A DNA stretch of 64,000 nucleotides from positions 87,649,726-87,713,725 of the forward strand of contig CM059187.1 in NCBI GenBank assembly GCA_030323885.1, given 5' to 3'. The notes beneath the pieces were generated by a model. The model was not told where the DNA came from. It was given only the letters and a program-made list of their open reading frames with translations, and searched no databases. The translations under genes and the position numbers were made by a program. This document shows positions 1 through 11,180 of the stretch, piece after piece; the stretch's first letter is position 1, and the number at the start of each line of letters is the position of its first letter. Source of the DNA: Branchipolynoe longqiensis (taxonomy: Eukaryota > Annelida > Polychaeta > Phyllodocida > Polynoidae).

Positions 1-140
1 GGGACTCGAACCCACATCTCTTTGCATTCCGGGCCAGTGTGCTAACCATTACACCACCTAGGCTCCCTGATATCAACACACTACCCACGCCTACCTGTCT
101 ATGTGGTTACTTGCCTGAGAGGTCAGTGCAGACTACTACA
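1..140 (-). repeat. SINE-B unit, partial (tRNA-like head)
   Basis: The first 63 bases are the reverse complement of a tRNA-like head seen again near 24.1, 24.4, 38.8 and 39.1 kb. Read on the - strand it has an A-box-like TGGTGTAATGG and a B-box-like GGTTCGAGTCC cut by the window edge. The downstream motif CTGAGAGGTCAGTGCAGACT (near 116-135) accompanies the head at the other loci. The last nine bases of the cloverleaf lie outside the window. It is a repeat copy, not a functional tRNA gene. Confidence 0.75.
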
Positions 141-1076
141 ATAGCAATGAACCTCCGAGATGCCAGTGCTATTTTCAGCTCTTGGAAAAGCAGAGTAGCA
201 GCATGACTCAGCACATTCTATGACTGCGCCGAGAGGAGACCTCCAAGCACGGTTCTTTCTCTCCGGCAAGAAAGCCTAATAAGGCGAACATGCCTTAGAT
301 GGGTTAAGGAGAGGATGCCTTTGGTCCTCTCTAGATTTAGGATAATCGCTTTGTTAAAGCAATAGGAGGCTGGGCTTTGACTAATTTGCTTCCCCTTCTC
401 TCGGGACATGGCTCACCAATTTACCACCCACCTCCAATTTACCTTCACCCCAAACTTCCATAAGCATATTCAGCGCTCTATGGAGCGACCCAACCAGCCA
501 CGGCTGCTACCCAACCAGCCACGGCTGCGACCCAACCAGCCAAGGTTGAACTCGTTTGAACTTGTTTCCGCTACAAAGGTATTCGGGGTCAGCGATTGGT
601 TAATAATATATCAAAACAAATGCTCGCTGCCATAGATTTTTTACTCAAAATTAAAAGAAACAAAGAACAATTTGGCATAAACATGGTGCACAAATGCAAT
701 TTTATTACTTTATTATTACTTTATTCCACCAAAACGATGGTTGTATAACAAATTGCAAATGGCCACCCCCATAAGGGGCGTCCATTTGCAATCGAAAAGA
801 ACAGCTCTGATTGGCTAAAATTATGGAAAGATCACATTATTATTTTAGTAGTTTCTTGTTCAGACATATTTACACATATATATGTATCTTTTGCACAGAT
901 TAAAGTGCTTGAAATATATTTTAAATTTATCAACATTGACTTCTGTTTAAATCACACAATATCAGGACTTAAAGAATGGGAAACACATCCTGCAAGGGTA
1001 TGCTCAATATGACCCAGTGGTCAGCCGTTTTTGCTCCTTTTGTCGCTGTGGACCCTTCTCCAAACTTCCCACTGCC
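141..1076. other. No gene recognised; AT-rich intergenic DNA
   Basis: The only internal structure I see is a three-copy ~21-bp direct repeat (core CAACCAGCCACGGCTG) at about 487-545 and a duplicated TTTATTACTTTATTATTAC at about 700-722. Open frames are short and have no recognisable domains. Confidence 0.5.
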
Positions 1077-1169
1077 TTAAAGCTGCATAGTCCGATGAAA
1101 GCGCCAAACCTTCTAAACCAAAGTACTTAGTGATGACTTAGCTAGATTGTATTCTACATATCTACCTTA

Positions 1170-1871
1170 TGGCCCTGTCACACTACGACGTAACGACGTC
1201 GCCGTAGGGAGAACGTGAAGAACGTTGAACTTCTCGGCGTAGTATGCAAATTTGGGCAGAAGTTGAACGTGGATGCAGCGTAGTGGACGAGAGCGTAACG
1301 TCGGTAAAGCGTAGTGATACCGTCATTCAACGAGAGAGGTCAACGTAATGACGCTCACGGAACGTTATGAACGTTATTCCATCGCGAGAAGAACGTTACG
1401 TGACGTTAGCTATGTCATAATACGTTCTCCTGACGTTCTCCTGACGTTCTCCTGACGTTCTCCTGACGTTCTCCTGACGTTCTCCTGACGTTCTCCTGAC
1501 GTTCTCCTGACGTTCCCATTACGCCCCGTGGGCATTTGCACTTGGGTTAATGGGGGTCAACGTAGTGGAACGTAGTTGAACGTAGTGAGGAGCGTTGGAA
1601 TAACGTCCGTTTAACGTCATTGACGTTCGCTGAACGTGAACAGAACGTACGGTGAACGTAAACCATTACGTTCGTCCTACGTCGAAACTTTTGAACATGT
1701 CCAAAACCTCGACGTTAATCGACGTTACACGACGTAATGTGACGTAGCTCGACGTCACTCTAACGTCATTATGACGTCATCATAACGTAATCCAACGTCC
1801 ATCAACGTAATGACGAAATATCACCACGTTAGGCTCACGTTCACTCATTACGTTGTAGTGTGACAGGGGTA
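1170..1871 (-). mobile_element. E1: Harbinger-type MITE with phased ACGT array
   Basis: The ends read TGGCCCTGTCACACTAC and, reverse-complemented, TACCCCTGTCACACTAC. Flanks are TTA (1167-1169) and TAA (1872-1874). Dozens of ACGT/ACGTT cores recur at 10-11 bp almost throughout; near 1430-1515 a CTCCTGACGTT unit of exactly 11 bp repeats about eight times. An AT-rich near-palindrome (TTTTGAACATGTCCAAAA) lies at about 1688-1705, about a quarter in from the right end, which sets the - orientation used here. There is no coding capacity. The insertion interrupts a TTAA MITE, so the empty site can be read. Confidence 0.85.
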
Positions 1872-2094
1872 TAAGATACTGATGGGCTTATTAAGAAGTT
1901 GTTGTTTCAGAGAAGGGAAAGAATGCTAAGTTAATTTAATCGAACCTGTTACTACTGCAGAATTTGCCATCAGAGTTTTGATGTGCTTGTCAAAATTAAT
2001 TTGGCATGTTTGCATTTTTAATATCTCAAAATCTTACCATTTAAAATAAAAGTTACTCCAAGCTGAAGTAAGGCAGATTAGAACAATCAAGCTA

Positions 2095-2507
2095 CAGTAA
2101 AACCTGTATACCAACCCCTCCACTGATCGACCACTCACCTATATTTATCGCTTTTTTGGGGGTCCCAACAATACCATTGTTTTATTTTTTTTGGTTCAAG
2201 TATTTATTCATCGAATAATATCTTTTGTCAGCACCAGAGCACTGGTCTTCCGGCCGTACAGTACAATTCCTTAATACATAAATGAAACTACTATCAGTCG
2301 TAATAGCGACTGTATGCAAATCCTGTTTGTTACTAAAAGTATTATACATTTTATAAATGAAGTATCAGCTGTAGTAGTAACTGCGTACTAAAAGTATTAT
2401 ACATTTGATAAATTGTAAGGATATTTTAACTCTCTACACCGACCACCTCCCTAAATGGACCACTTAAAGTCGGCCCCATGGTCGGTCGATTTAGAGAGGT
2501 TTCACTG
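2095..2507. mobile_element. pogo/Tigger-like MITE
   Basis: The left end CAGTAAAACCTGTATA and the right end (reverse complement) CAGTGAAACCTCTCTA form imperfect TIRs of the pogo/Tigger type. TA dinucleotides flank both ends (2093-2094 and 2508-2509), the known target of that superfamily. The flanks belong to the TTAA MITE and join cleanly if the element is removed. Inside, about 2180-2260 matches a dispersed repeat (family D) on the - strand. There is no transposase frame. Confidence 0.75.
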
Positions 2508-2559
2508 TACTATATTTATATAAAATGAAAGAACAGAAACTGAAAACGACCAACTTTAA

Positions 2560-3384
2560 GGTGAAATATCATTTACATCGAAGTGATATGCAGTGTGAGG
2601 TATGCGGTATGCGGTATGCGGAATGCGGAATGCGGTATGCGGTATGCGGTATGCAGATGCGGAAAATGTAAATGAATATAAATGCATTATAATGATTCCA
2701 TATTCCTGGACGTAGCTACATGTTTTTTTGCGTTCAAATACAGGTAAAGTTAAGTCAGTTCATTTAGCTATCAGTGTGGCACAGGAACACCAAATCACAT
2801 ACCACTTACCACATACCGCCTCTGTATATACGGAATCTCACCTTTATCTTACTGCACATCCCACGCGGTGATTGAACCAGCTATTCACCTCGTATTTTGA
2901 CACCACTTTCACCACTAGTTCTCCATCAGGCTGCCCTCATCTATAAGTCATATGTGGCACCCTCCCCCCGCCCCTGTTTGGGGTAAGTGATGCTGACATG
3001 CCTGATAACCTGTTTTTATCTTACGACCTGTAAAAGTATAAGCCTACACCCACCCACTCACCTGCCCCAGCTGCGCCCCCGTCTTCCCAGCAGCCTCTGG
3101 TGCATGTTCTCCACACCTTGGGCAGCCAACCTGCATGACAATGCACAAGGAACCATGAGTCAGCATTATCAGCCATGGTGGCTCACGAGTGCAATAAAGA
3201 GCAAACCTGGTATCTTAGGTCAAGCACTCTCACCATAAGCAATGCCAATAAAATGTGGGATAAATTGATAAAATAAGCAAGCACCAACCTAACCCTAGGT
3301 AATCATTTGTAATTAGTGTATTGCAGAAAAGGAATGCATCCATATTCGCTACTCACACATAGAGCATACCTGCAACCAGCTGAA
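2560..3384. other. No gene; hexanucleotide repeat at 2596-2656
   Basis: A short tandem of TATGCGG/AATGCGG units occupies about 2596-2656. The rest is unique-looking with only short open frames and no recognisable domain or RNA structure. Confidence 0.5.
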
Positions 3385-4042
3385 GCTAAATCACTTATCT
3401 AGACTTGATTCTACATATTTAACCTAGATACTGGTCCACTTCATCATCATCATCATGCTGTCGGTCGCGATGCGACAAAGACTGCTTTCATTACTTGACT
3501 GCCACTCTCCATTTAGCTCTCTGCCATGAGAGTTGCATCCATGAATCGGTCTTAATGTCGCCCAGCTTCAGGTCTCTCTTGATGGTATTTCATGAAAGCT
3601 GCCTGCAAAAGTGTTGAAGTGCTGCTGGTTTTTGCAAGTTACCAGTGGCACTCTCTCGGGGAGCAAATAGAGGTTTCACACCGGCAAGAATATGTCAAGA
3701 CAGGCACAAAACTATTTGTCCCTGCAGTGACTGGTCGGGAGATGTTGGGAGTTCCATACATCAACCACCCTTAATGCTGCCACAGTGACATGGTTTTCTG
3801 TTTAGGGTTTGCTCCCTTAGCCTTCGGTTCTGTCAAAAACCTGTACCACAAGGCAGTGGTTTACAACTCTGCAGGGCAGGGGCTTCAAACTCCCTGAGGT
3901 ATTGCTATACCTGCAATACCTGCATACCATTACTGGTCCACTTAGTAAACGTTTAAGCTGCACTAAGGTAGACTATAAGCATCAACCTGATATATTTATC
4001 TCATAAGATGTCAGAAACTCTAAACCATCGGACTATGCAACT
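3385..4042. mobile_element. TTAA-target MITE, copy 2, split by a retroposed insert
   Basis: Family sequence runs from about 3385 to 3441 and resumes at 3931-4042, ending CCATCGGACTATGCAACT then TTAA (4043-4046). The left end is degenerate. The interruption is the 489-bp insert at 3442-3930, bounded by a 13-bp duplication of MITE sequence. Confidence 0.75.
3442..3930 (-). mobile_element. Chimeric 5'-truncated retroposed insert with RTE-like 3' end
   Basis: TACTGGTCCACTT occurs at 3429-3441 and again at 3931-3943, a 13-bp TSD inside the TTAA MITE. On the - strand the last ~150 bp encode the same C-terminus as the non-LTR fragment at 38.1 kb (…RAKWR.AVK, stop) and end in an (ATG)n tail, as expected for target-primed reverse transcription. 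The ~330 bp upstream of that are not present in the other two RTE-like fragments and encode no recognisable protein. It may be a template-switch chimera with another transcript, or a diverged subfamily. Confidence 0.7.
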
Positions 4043-4110
4043 TTAATGTGAGCATTTACCTTTAAAGTCAGTGATTGTCAGCTAGCTACATTTATGCCAT
4101 CAGGGGCGCC

Positions 4111-4320
4111 ACCTACATTTGTACATTGTCCAAACAGGAAGCCACCTGCATTTGTACATTGTCCAAGCAGGAAGCCACCTACATTTGTACATTGTCCAAG
4201 CAGGAAGCCACCTGCATTTGTACATTGTCCAAGCAGGAAGCCACCTACATTTGTACATTGTCCAAGCAGGAAGCCACCTACATTTGTACATTGTCCAAGC
4301 AGGAAGCCACCTGCATTTAG
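4111..4320. repeat. 33-bp minisatellite, about 6.5 copies
   Basis: The unit contains ACATTTGTACATTGTCCAAG then CAGGAAGCCACC and repeats every 33 bp with few differences. Because 33 is a multiple of three, several frames on both strands stay open; these are by-products, not genes. Confidence 0.9.
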
Positions 4321-4370
4321 CAGACATTGCTTTGGCGATTTGCTGACATAAATAGATCACATCTACCTGA

Positions 4371-4991
4371 AGCCCCAGTCACACATAGCCGGACGAGCCC
4401 TGGATTTTGAGCCGGACCACCCATGGACCAACGTCCCGGACTGTCCCGGACCACCATGGATAAAATCACTGTTTTCGTCGATTTTTGCCTCGCAGTCACA
4501 CTTTCCTGGATGAGCCCCGGATGAGCCCCGGGCCACCCCGTACCACCCCCGGACTGCCCCCGGACTGGGCCGGACCGGCCCCAGATGAGGCCGGACCACC
4601 CCCGGACTGCCCCGGACCACCCCTGGACTATCCCGGATCACCTCCGGACTATCCCGGATCACCCCCGATCTTACCGTGGCTCAAAATGACCCCGGACCAC
4701 CCCCCAAAATACCCGGACCACCCCCGGACCACCCCCGGATCAGGCCAGATCAGGCCGGATTGAGCCCGGATCGCAAAATCCCCCAGACTGCCCCGAATGT
4801 TTTAAACATTTTAAAACATCCGGGGCTGAGCCCGGATGGCGCCGGATGAGCCACGGATCAGGCCAGATCAGGGGGTGTCGGCACAGACGAGCCACGGACG
4901 AGCCACGGATCACCCTGGATCACCCCGGACCACCCCAGATGGCGGTCCGGGGCTCGTCCGGCCCCTGATCCGGGTATGTGTGCCTGGGGCT
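4371..4991 (-). mobile_element. E2: Harbinger-type MITE with phased CCGGAC array
   Basis: The ends read AGCCCCAGTCACACATAGCC and (reverse complement) AGCCCCAGGCACACATACCC. Flanks are TGA and TTA, so the target copy has one mutated base. The interior is packed with CCCGGACCACC-type units, many exactly 11 bp apart, at about 4500-4750 and 4840-4950. The AT-rich palindromic motif TTTTAAACATTTTAAAA lies at about 4800-4816. There is no coding potential beyond frames forced open by the repeat. Confidence 0.8.
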
Positions 4992-5235
4992 TTACTTTAG
5001 TTTGAAGTAACTTTGATTTAAAATGACAAACTAGGAAATGTATAGGATGTATAATGAATTATGCAGGTATAAAAACAGGTGGAGTTTCATTATTATTTAT
5101 TATTTTGTATACTTTGTTACGATATTATTGTCCAATCGGTGACCTGCCCGGGATTTGCCCCGGCTAGCCGGGCCCGAGCGCCACCACCGGGCGATATCTG
5201 CCCCGGGCCGTCACTCTGCCGCTACATTTCAAACT

Positions 5236-5280
<45 letters not shown>

Positions 5281-5295
5281 CTTACACAAAAGGAC
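4992..5295. other. No gene; (TA)n microsatellite at 5240-5278
   Basis: Holds a short GC-rich patch (5140-5215) and a pure AT dinucleotide run of about 38 bp. Nothing else is recognised. Confidence 0.7.
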
Positions 5296-5557
5296 AGGAC
5301 ACGGTGGCCGAATTGGGAAAAAAACCCGTAGGCTTCCCGATCAAATCATGGGCGAGTCAAACTCACGACTTACAACATTGATACTTTTCGCTTCCTTAAC
5401 GTGGTGCTCAGCATAACTAGGATAGGGCAAGGACTGGTTAGCTCAGCATCAGGATAATGTGACTGAGTAGAAACATGGGTCATGGTGCCAGCAGCCTGGT
5501 CTGCCAGTGGGGCAGCACTGAACAAAGTCACAAGCAAAGTGCACACTCATGGCAAGG
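5296..5557 (+). repeat. SINE-A copy, 3' truncated by the 10-bp satellite
   Basis: Begins with the tRNA-related GGCCGAATTGG head, then the conserved body (GATACTTxTCGCTTCC, GGATAGGGCAAGGACTGGTT, GGATAATGTGACTGAG). It stops at about 5557, where the TATGGTGTTG satellite begins. About 330-bp full-length relatives are at 11661, 33167, 54669 and 63232. Confidence 0.75.
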
Positions 5558-6795
5558 TATGGTGTTGTATGGTGCTGTATGGTGTTGTATGCTGTTGTAC
5601 GGTGTTGTATGGTGTTGTATGGTGTTGTATGGTGTTGTATGGTGTTGTATGGTGTTGTATGGTGTTGTATGGTGTTGCATGGTGTTGCATGGTATTGCAT
5701 TGTGCTGTATGGTGTTGGATGGTGTTGTATTGTGGTGTATGGTGTTGCATGGTATTGTATGGTGTTATGTGGTGTTGCATGCTGTTGCATGGTATTGCAT
5801 TGTGCTGTATGGTGTTGGATGGTTTTGTATAGTGTTGTATGATGTTGTATGATGTTGCATTGTGTTGTCTGGTGGTGTATAGTGTTGTATGGTGTGGTGT
5901 TGTATGGTGTTGTGTGGTGATGTATGGTGTTGCATGGCGTTGTATAGCATTGTATGGTGGTGTATAGTTTTGTATGGTGTTGTATGGTGTTGTATGGTGT
6001 TGTATAGTGTGTTATGGTGTTGTATGGTGTTGTATGGCGTTGCATGGTGTTGCATGGTGTTGCATGATGTTGCATTGTGTTGTATGGTGTTGTATAGTGT
6101 TGTATAATGTTGTATAGTGCTGTATGGTGTTGTATAGTGCTGTATGGTGGTGTAGGGTGTTGTATGGCGTTGTATGGCCCTGTATGGTGTTGTATAATGT
6201 TGTATGGTGTTGTATAGTGTTGTATGGTGCTGTATGGTGTTGTATGATGTTGTATTGCGTTGCATGGTGTTGCATTGTGTTGTATCATGTTGTATAGTGT
6301 TTTATGGTGTGGTGTGGTGTTGTATGGGGTTGCATAGTGCTGTATGGTGTTGCATGGCGTTGTATAGCGTTGTATGGTGTTGTATATTTTGGTATGGTGT
6401 TGTATAGTCTTGTATGGTGTTGTATAGTGTTTTATGGTGTTGTATGGTGTTGTATGGCGTTGCATGGTGTTGCATGATGTTGCATTGTGTTGTATGGTGT
6501 TGTATAGTGTTGTATAATGTTGTATAGCGTTGTGTGGTGTTGTATATTGCTGTATGGTGGTGTAGGGTGTTGTATGGTGTTGTATGGCCTTGTATGGTGT
6601 TGTATAATGTTGTATGGTGTTGTATATTGTTGTATGGTTTTGTATATTGTTGTATGGTGTTGTATGGTATTGTATGGCATGGCATGGTGTTGCATGATGT
6701 TGCATGGTGTTGCATGTGTTGCATTGTGCTGTATGATGTTGTATAGTGTTGTACGGTGCTGAAGGGTGTTATATGGTGTGGTGTGGTGTGGTGGT
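5549..6795. repeat. 10-bp satellite (TATGGTGTTG)n, about 1.25 kb
   Basis: About 125 units of TATGGTGTTG with point variants and rare length changes. Three 10-bp units make 30 bp, so frames on both strands remain open; the longest would encode 418 residues of an NTIQHHTTPY repeat on the - strand. I regard those frames as artefacts of periodicity. Confidence 0.95.
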
Positions 6796-7478
6796 GACCT
6801 ATTCAACAGAGGGTAGGGCTGTGGACAGCTGTGGTCAGGGGCCCTCTCCCGTCCCCCCGTCCCCCTCCCCCTCGCATCCCCCTCCACCCTACAGGCCCTC
6901 AGTAAACACATCAATCATTAACCCGGTGAGCCCGGGCGGCGGGGGGAGGAGGAGGAGGAGGCGGCCCAGCCCGCGTCGCCCGCCGTGTCGGGGTGCAGGC
7001 GCCAACACGCCGTGTCAATATAAAAATGCATTATGCACGGCGCATGCGCCGCTAGCCCAGAGGCGCGGCATGCTGCACCCATTAGCGCGGTCTGTCCGCA
7101 CATATGCCCTCGACGTGCATATTAGATCAGCACGGGCCATTAGAGCACATCCCGCTATGGCCACCTCCTCCCTCTCCCCACACTGCAACAAGGCATGTAC
7201 CCATCACTCCCACTCCCCCCCCCCCCCCCCACACACACAGACACGCACGTACAGGAGGCCGTGTCATAGCCGTGCCCGACATAGAGCGCGGGGCATGTCG
7301 GGATTGGTAGGTTATGTGTTTTTTTGGGTGCAAATTTATTTAATTTATATATATCTTTTTTCAGTGTCGCAGCACTTGTTTTCTGACCGTAAGTGTTACA
7401 GTATTTATATATATTTCATTACATGTTGCTGACAGAATACTGTCGTGGAGGGCCTATTGTGGGATGTTTGTTTGTTGT
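6796..7478. other. GC-rich intergenic segment; no gene recognised
   Basis: A CpG-rich stretch (about 6900-7150) contains the palindrome GCGCATGCGC at about 7042-7051, which resembles an NRF-1-type site. Short poly(C) and CA runs follow at 7210-7245. Family D repeat on the - strand lies at about 7337-7395. The CpG density could mark an old promoter, but no exon is visible nearby. Confidence 0.4.
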
Positions 7479-7580
7479 TTGTTTGTTGTTGTTTTACGTC
7501 CTAGCAACATCTAAGGTCATATCAGGACGGGTACCGACTTGTGACAGTGCGCACTCATGGCGACTTTATAGTGCTGACTG
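7479..7580 (-). repeat. SINE-A 3' fragment
   Basis: Reverse complement of the SINE-A tail: (TTGT)n, then ACGTCCTAGCAACATCTAAG and GGTACCGACTTGTGACAG. The head is missing. Confidence 0.75.
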
Positions 7581-8047
7581 GCGACTTTATATTGATCTGA
7601 CTAACATTGATGTAGTCGTATGACACTACTGTTGTCATATTGCTGTGGAACTTGTGGGTTACAGAATTTCATTGTGTTATTTGCTGCAAATTATGTATTC
7701 AACAGTTATTGTATGCCTTACCCTATATACCATTTTGAGTAAATAATCCTGAATTGAAAAATGGCTGGAGCACCAGTGCTTCGCCGCTGACAAAAGAGTT
7801 ATTCAGCAGAATAAAGATATTTACAAAAGAAAAAGAAAGCACCACTGGAAGTGGGTTAGTCCATGGTATTCACTATGTCATTGTCAATTAACACTGACTA
7901 CAATAAATACATATATACTATGACAAGGAGCCAAGGAGATTAAATGAAAAAGAGGTAAACAAAAACCCAGTATATTTGGTATTAATATAACGGTGCACCA
8001 GCCACTGAGTATGGACTCACACTTGTTCAGTATTAATCTCTCTTTAA
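7581..8047. other. No gene; family D repeat at about 7757-7835
   Basis: The D repeat here reads GGCTGGAGCACCAGTGCTTC followed by a GACAAAAGAG…AATAAAG stretch; similar blocks occur at 18.6, 25.8 and 55.7 kb (+) and 2.2, 7.3 and 56.5 kb (-). It looks like the 3' end of a retroposon with a poly(A) signal. Confidence 0.5.
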
Positions 8048-8615
8048 AGCCCCAGTCAGACCTCACCGGATTGAGGAAACGGACAGAAACCGGACAAAGA
8101 ATTTTCTAGTCCGGTGGTGTTCGGTATCAAAATGTACCAAAATGTGTCGAACTGTTGCAACGACCACCGGACGAAACTGATGCTAAACGGACAAGGAACG
8201 TACATTAACAAATATCCACCGGACGCTAACCGGTACCGAATTGTTCACGGACGCGCCGACAACATATACTGACCGAATTTCCACAATAAAAAAAACAAAA
8301 AATTAAAAAAAAAAACAAACGTCAGCGGACTTGGCAGGAAGCAAACTGGAGTCTTAACGGATGGGTACCGGACATGAAACGGACAAAACAGACTAAATGG
8401 ACTTAAACCGGACACCAACCATACACGTCAGTCCGGCGGTGTCCGGTACAAGTTTTGTGCATGTTCAAAACTTGTACCGGACACCACCGGACACCACCGG
8501 AGATAGAACGGACACGCCGGATGGGTACCGTATATAAACTGTACGTTGCCGTATTTCACTGGACAGTGTCCGGTTTCTGTCCGTTTCCTCAATCCGGTGA
8601 GGTCTGACTGGGGCT
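8048..8615 (-). mobile_element. E3: Harbinger-type MITE with 49-bp perfect TIRs
   Basis: Both ends match perfectly for 49 bp, beginning AGCCCCAGTCAGACCTCACC. Flanks are TAA (8045-8047) and TCA (8616-8618). The interior repeats CGGAC-type words, with some ACCGGACACC units 10 bp apart. At 8449-8474 the AT-rich motif TTTTGTGCATGTTCAAAA is the core of a larger hairpin whose 20-bp arms (GGTGTCCGGTACAAGTTTTG) are perfect. The related element E4 is at 11181. Confidence 0.88.
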
Positions 8616-9887
8616 TCAGATGCAGTTGAAACGAATATCCCCCTTCTTCCCTTCCAACACTTCTCCAAAGTCCGCTGTCTCCGTTCGCAAGCATTTGGTC
8701 ACTAATTAAATAAATTGCAATCGCAATGGATTGAAAGAAAAATAGAAAGAAACGGAAGAATCGACATATTTAACAAAAAGGAAATAAGAACATGATTGGC
8801 TGGATGGAATATAAATACAGAATTTGTGGATTAATATTAAGATTGACCTCATCAAGCAATTCATACCTACAACTAGAGTTATAAAGCTATGTAATTTAGA
8901 CACAACTGCGATTTAAAAAAAAACCATCAAAACAAATAGGATCCGAGACACATAAAACACCCATCAAACACAAACACATCCCGGTAACTATGCAAATGAA
9001 TGCGCTGCTAGAGATTAGACACATTTTCCCGTCGTAGAATAGTGGCCCAATCTTTGCATACGGCATACATCAATCGATTAGTGGTGATGCAGACTCATGG
9101 TAGAATTAATTGTAGACTTGAAACATGGTTAGTGTCCAGATTGCTTTCCTCTGGTCACCGACACCCCATCAATCAAATAAAGGCCAGAATCGCGCTGACA
9201 CCCACTACTCCTTTTCTCTCTTTATTTTTATTTTTTTTGGTGATTAGTTATTTATTCTGTCCATAGCGTATAAGCTCCTGTGAGGGTGCTTGTTTTCAAT
9301 GCTGGGCAGCTGTGATTCTGCTTTGGTCTGGTCCTGCACTCAAAAGTGTTTACCTGGTCTTGCTCGGGCCAACCGTTTGGAGCTTTGGGTGTTAGTAGTT
9401 TCTATATTAGTTTTTTTGTATTTTTCAAAGTTTTTTCCTAATATGAGTATGATACCTTAGCCTACTATGTACATCTACCCGGGTGACATACAGGCCTGCG
9501 GGAGAGGATCCGGTCCCTTTTGTGGTTTGTTACAACATCCTTTCACCCACGCCCTGTCCTTAGATAGTGCACCAGTGTGCTAGAACACACCCGGACCCTC
9601 CAGGACTGCATCTAGGTGGGATGGTTGTGTTGTATGCTTAGCCATTTTGTATTTCAGGGTGAATCTGATGCTTGACCATCGCCTGCCCTGTTCTGCTTTT
9701 GTTTGTGCCATTACACATACCCAGATGGACTGTACCATATGGTGATAGTCATTTGGATTTCCTTAGTACTTAGGAGGGCTAGTTTCCGTATTTGTAATGT
9801 CTACCAACTTTTCTGGCCTGTCTTTTGCTTTTTGTGCCAGAACACAGCAAACAGTGACTTCCCACGGTCAGGTGAGATATTGTTCCT
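8616..9887. other. No gene recognised
   Basis: About 1.3 kb without a recognisable repeat, domain or RNA gene. The frame at 9042-9266 (+) has hydrophobic residues only near its end and no supporting features. Confidence 0.4.
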
Positions 9888-10085
9888 TCAGTAGGTGGTT
9901 GTGTACTGCCTTGTTTTCTTTAAGGATCTTTTATAGTGGTCCAGGCTTTCGATTGCCCGTTGTTGTGTGGGTTGATTATTCCAGGTGTGTGCTGAGATGG
10001 CCAATACACCGCTCTCATAAACTTTTGTGTTACTTATTGCTGTCAATCGGAACACACGGCCCACCCACGTTATTACCAAGTTAGC
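9888..10085 (-). pseudogene. Possible non-LTR retrotransposon C-terminal remnant
   Basis: On the - strand, residues resembling YESGVLAISAHTWNNQPTQQ then an FKR-like LDHYKRSLKKT fit the conserved tail after the reverse transcriptase in many Jockey/CR1-like elements (YGSRxFSxAAPxxWNSLP…FKxxLKxxLF). Only this ~40-residue stretch is recognisable. There is no RT catalytic motif and no poly(A) tail. The family match is from memory and weak. Confidence 0.35.
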
Positions 10086-10825
10086 ATGACGGAGAAGTAT
10101 GGATGCCGGTACGTTCAACCACATCCAACTATATTCAACTACATTCAACTACGTCAGCCTCCACTACGTTCAACTACCTCCACTAACATGTATGTGACCG
10201 GACCTTAACTCCCTACACGCAGGTTTTGAAAGCGGTCTGGTCGGCCCACATAATAATTTGTTGTTGGCATACACAATTTTAGTTTTGCATATTGGTGTAC
10301 TCCAGCTTTAAACTGTACAACACAGGCAACAATTGCAGGGGTTGGCTTGATTGATTGATTGATGATTGATTGTTGGAGTGTTACTTTCTAACAACATCTA
10401 AGGTCATCTCAGGACGGGCATGGGTAGGCAGGCATGAGAGGTAACTTAAAGCTTCATAAATATGTCTAAGCAGGATATTTACATGCAATTCAATAATATA
10501 TGTATAAGTACTTTATACCTCACATAAATATAGATTAATAAACATCCAGGTTTACACCATGCCATTACAAAGACAACGAAATAGAGCTGTGAATGTATGC
10601 CTATGACTAGAAAACAGGCGCTCTACAATAAACCTACACAAACGGGCTAATATGTGCTATAAAATAGATGAGACACACCATAAAAGCTTGGAATATCCAA
10701 AGCCATGATTTGAGTTTGTTTCGTCTGTTGGCTATCCATTCATGTTCATTTTAGGTCCGTTTGATATCCGAAAAACACAACAAGAATACTACAAGAAAAT
10801 CAAGAAAGACTGGAAGTGAGATTAA
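10086..10825. other. Intergenic; phased TTCAACTACA-type repeats and SINE-A fragment
   Basis: At about 10108-10185 the words TTCAACTACA/TTCAACTACG recur near a 10-bp spacing, reminiscent of the arrays in E1-E11 but without TIRs. At 10365-10425 there is a - strand SINE-A tail fragment (ACAACATCTAAGGTCATCTC). Nothing else is recognised. Confidence 0.5.
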
Positions 10826-11024
10826 AGCCCCGTTCACACAAACACCTTAAGTCTCCTCAACCAATTCGCCTCATCTAATTAACCTCGTAAAGCGGTTTAC
10901 ATGAGGTGAACTGGTTGAGTTGAATCAACCCTAATTTGCCACATGGACGTTTTGAGGCGACTTAGATGAGGCAACCTAGCTGAGGGGACTTAAGGGGACT
11001 TAAGGTGTGTGTGTGAACGGGGCT
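10826..11024. mobile_element. 199-bp MITE sharing the exact TIR of the Harbinger element
   Basis: AGCCCCGTTCACAC begins the element and its perfect complement ends it. This 14-mer is identical to the TIR of the autonomous element at 29247-32961. Subterminal CGCCTCATCTAA and its complement TTAGATGAGGC also resemble the motif TTCGCCTCATCTAGTTCGCC near the right end of the autonomous element. Flanks are TAA and ATA, so the target duplication is imperfect. It is non-coding and can only move in trans, presumably by a Harbinger transposase. Confidence 0.88.
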
Positions 11025-11180
11025 ATAGATAAAGAAATATGTACTAAGTAATAGATCAGCTAGAAACAGTAGGTTAGCCATTAAACATCACAAACCAATA
11101 GGAGACACCACGCTAAAGAACTACTGATCACGTAAGTGCCAGGCGAGATGTGCTGCTGAAATAATTGGAAGTGTCTCTAA

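Larger units (their letters stand above)
1081..2555. mobile_element. TTAA-target MITE, copy 1, split by two later insertions
   Basis: TTAA (1077-1080) is followed by AGCTGCATAGTCCGATG, the TIR shared with copies at 20313, 22797 and 28412. Family sequence continues to about 1169, resumes at 1872-2092, and finishes at about 2510-2555 with CAACT before TTAA at 2556-2559. The breaks are exactly E1 (1170-1871) and a pogo-like element (2095-2507). Without them the copy would be about 350 bp, like intact members. It is non-coding. The TTAA target fits piggyBac- or Kolobok-type elements, but the TIR does not let me choose. Confidence 0.8.

Noticed and set aside
5449..6705. 418-codon - strand frame (NTIQHHTTPY repeats)
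   Set aside because: A 10-bp satellite keeps all three frames periodic; both strands have long frames there and there is no domain, signal peptide or codon evidence.
5549..6795. Telomeric or interstitial telomere repeat
   Set aside because: TATGGTGTTG is not TTAGGG or another telomere repeat known to me, and it shows frequent variants.
7042..7051. Host promoter marked by GCGCATGCGC
   Set aside because: A single NRF-1-like palindrome in a CpG-rich patch, with no exon or TATA/Inr context; kept only as a note.
8428..8694. Short protein-coding frames within E3
   Set aside because: They lie on the TIR and phased repeats of a MITE and differ between E3 and E4.
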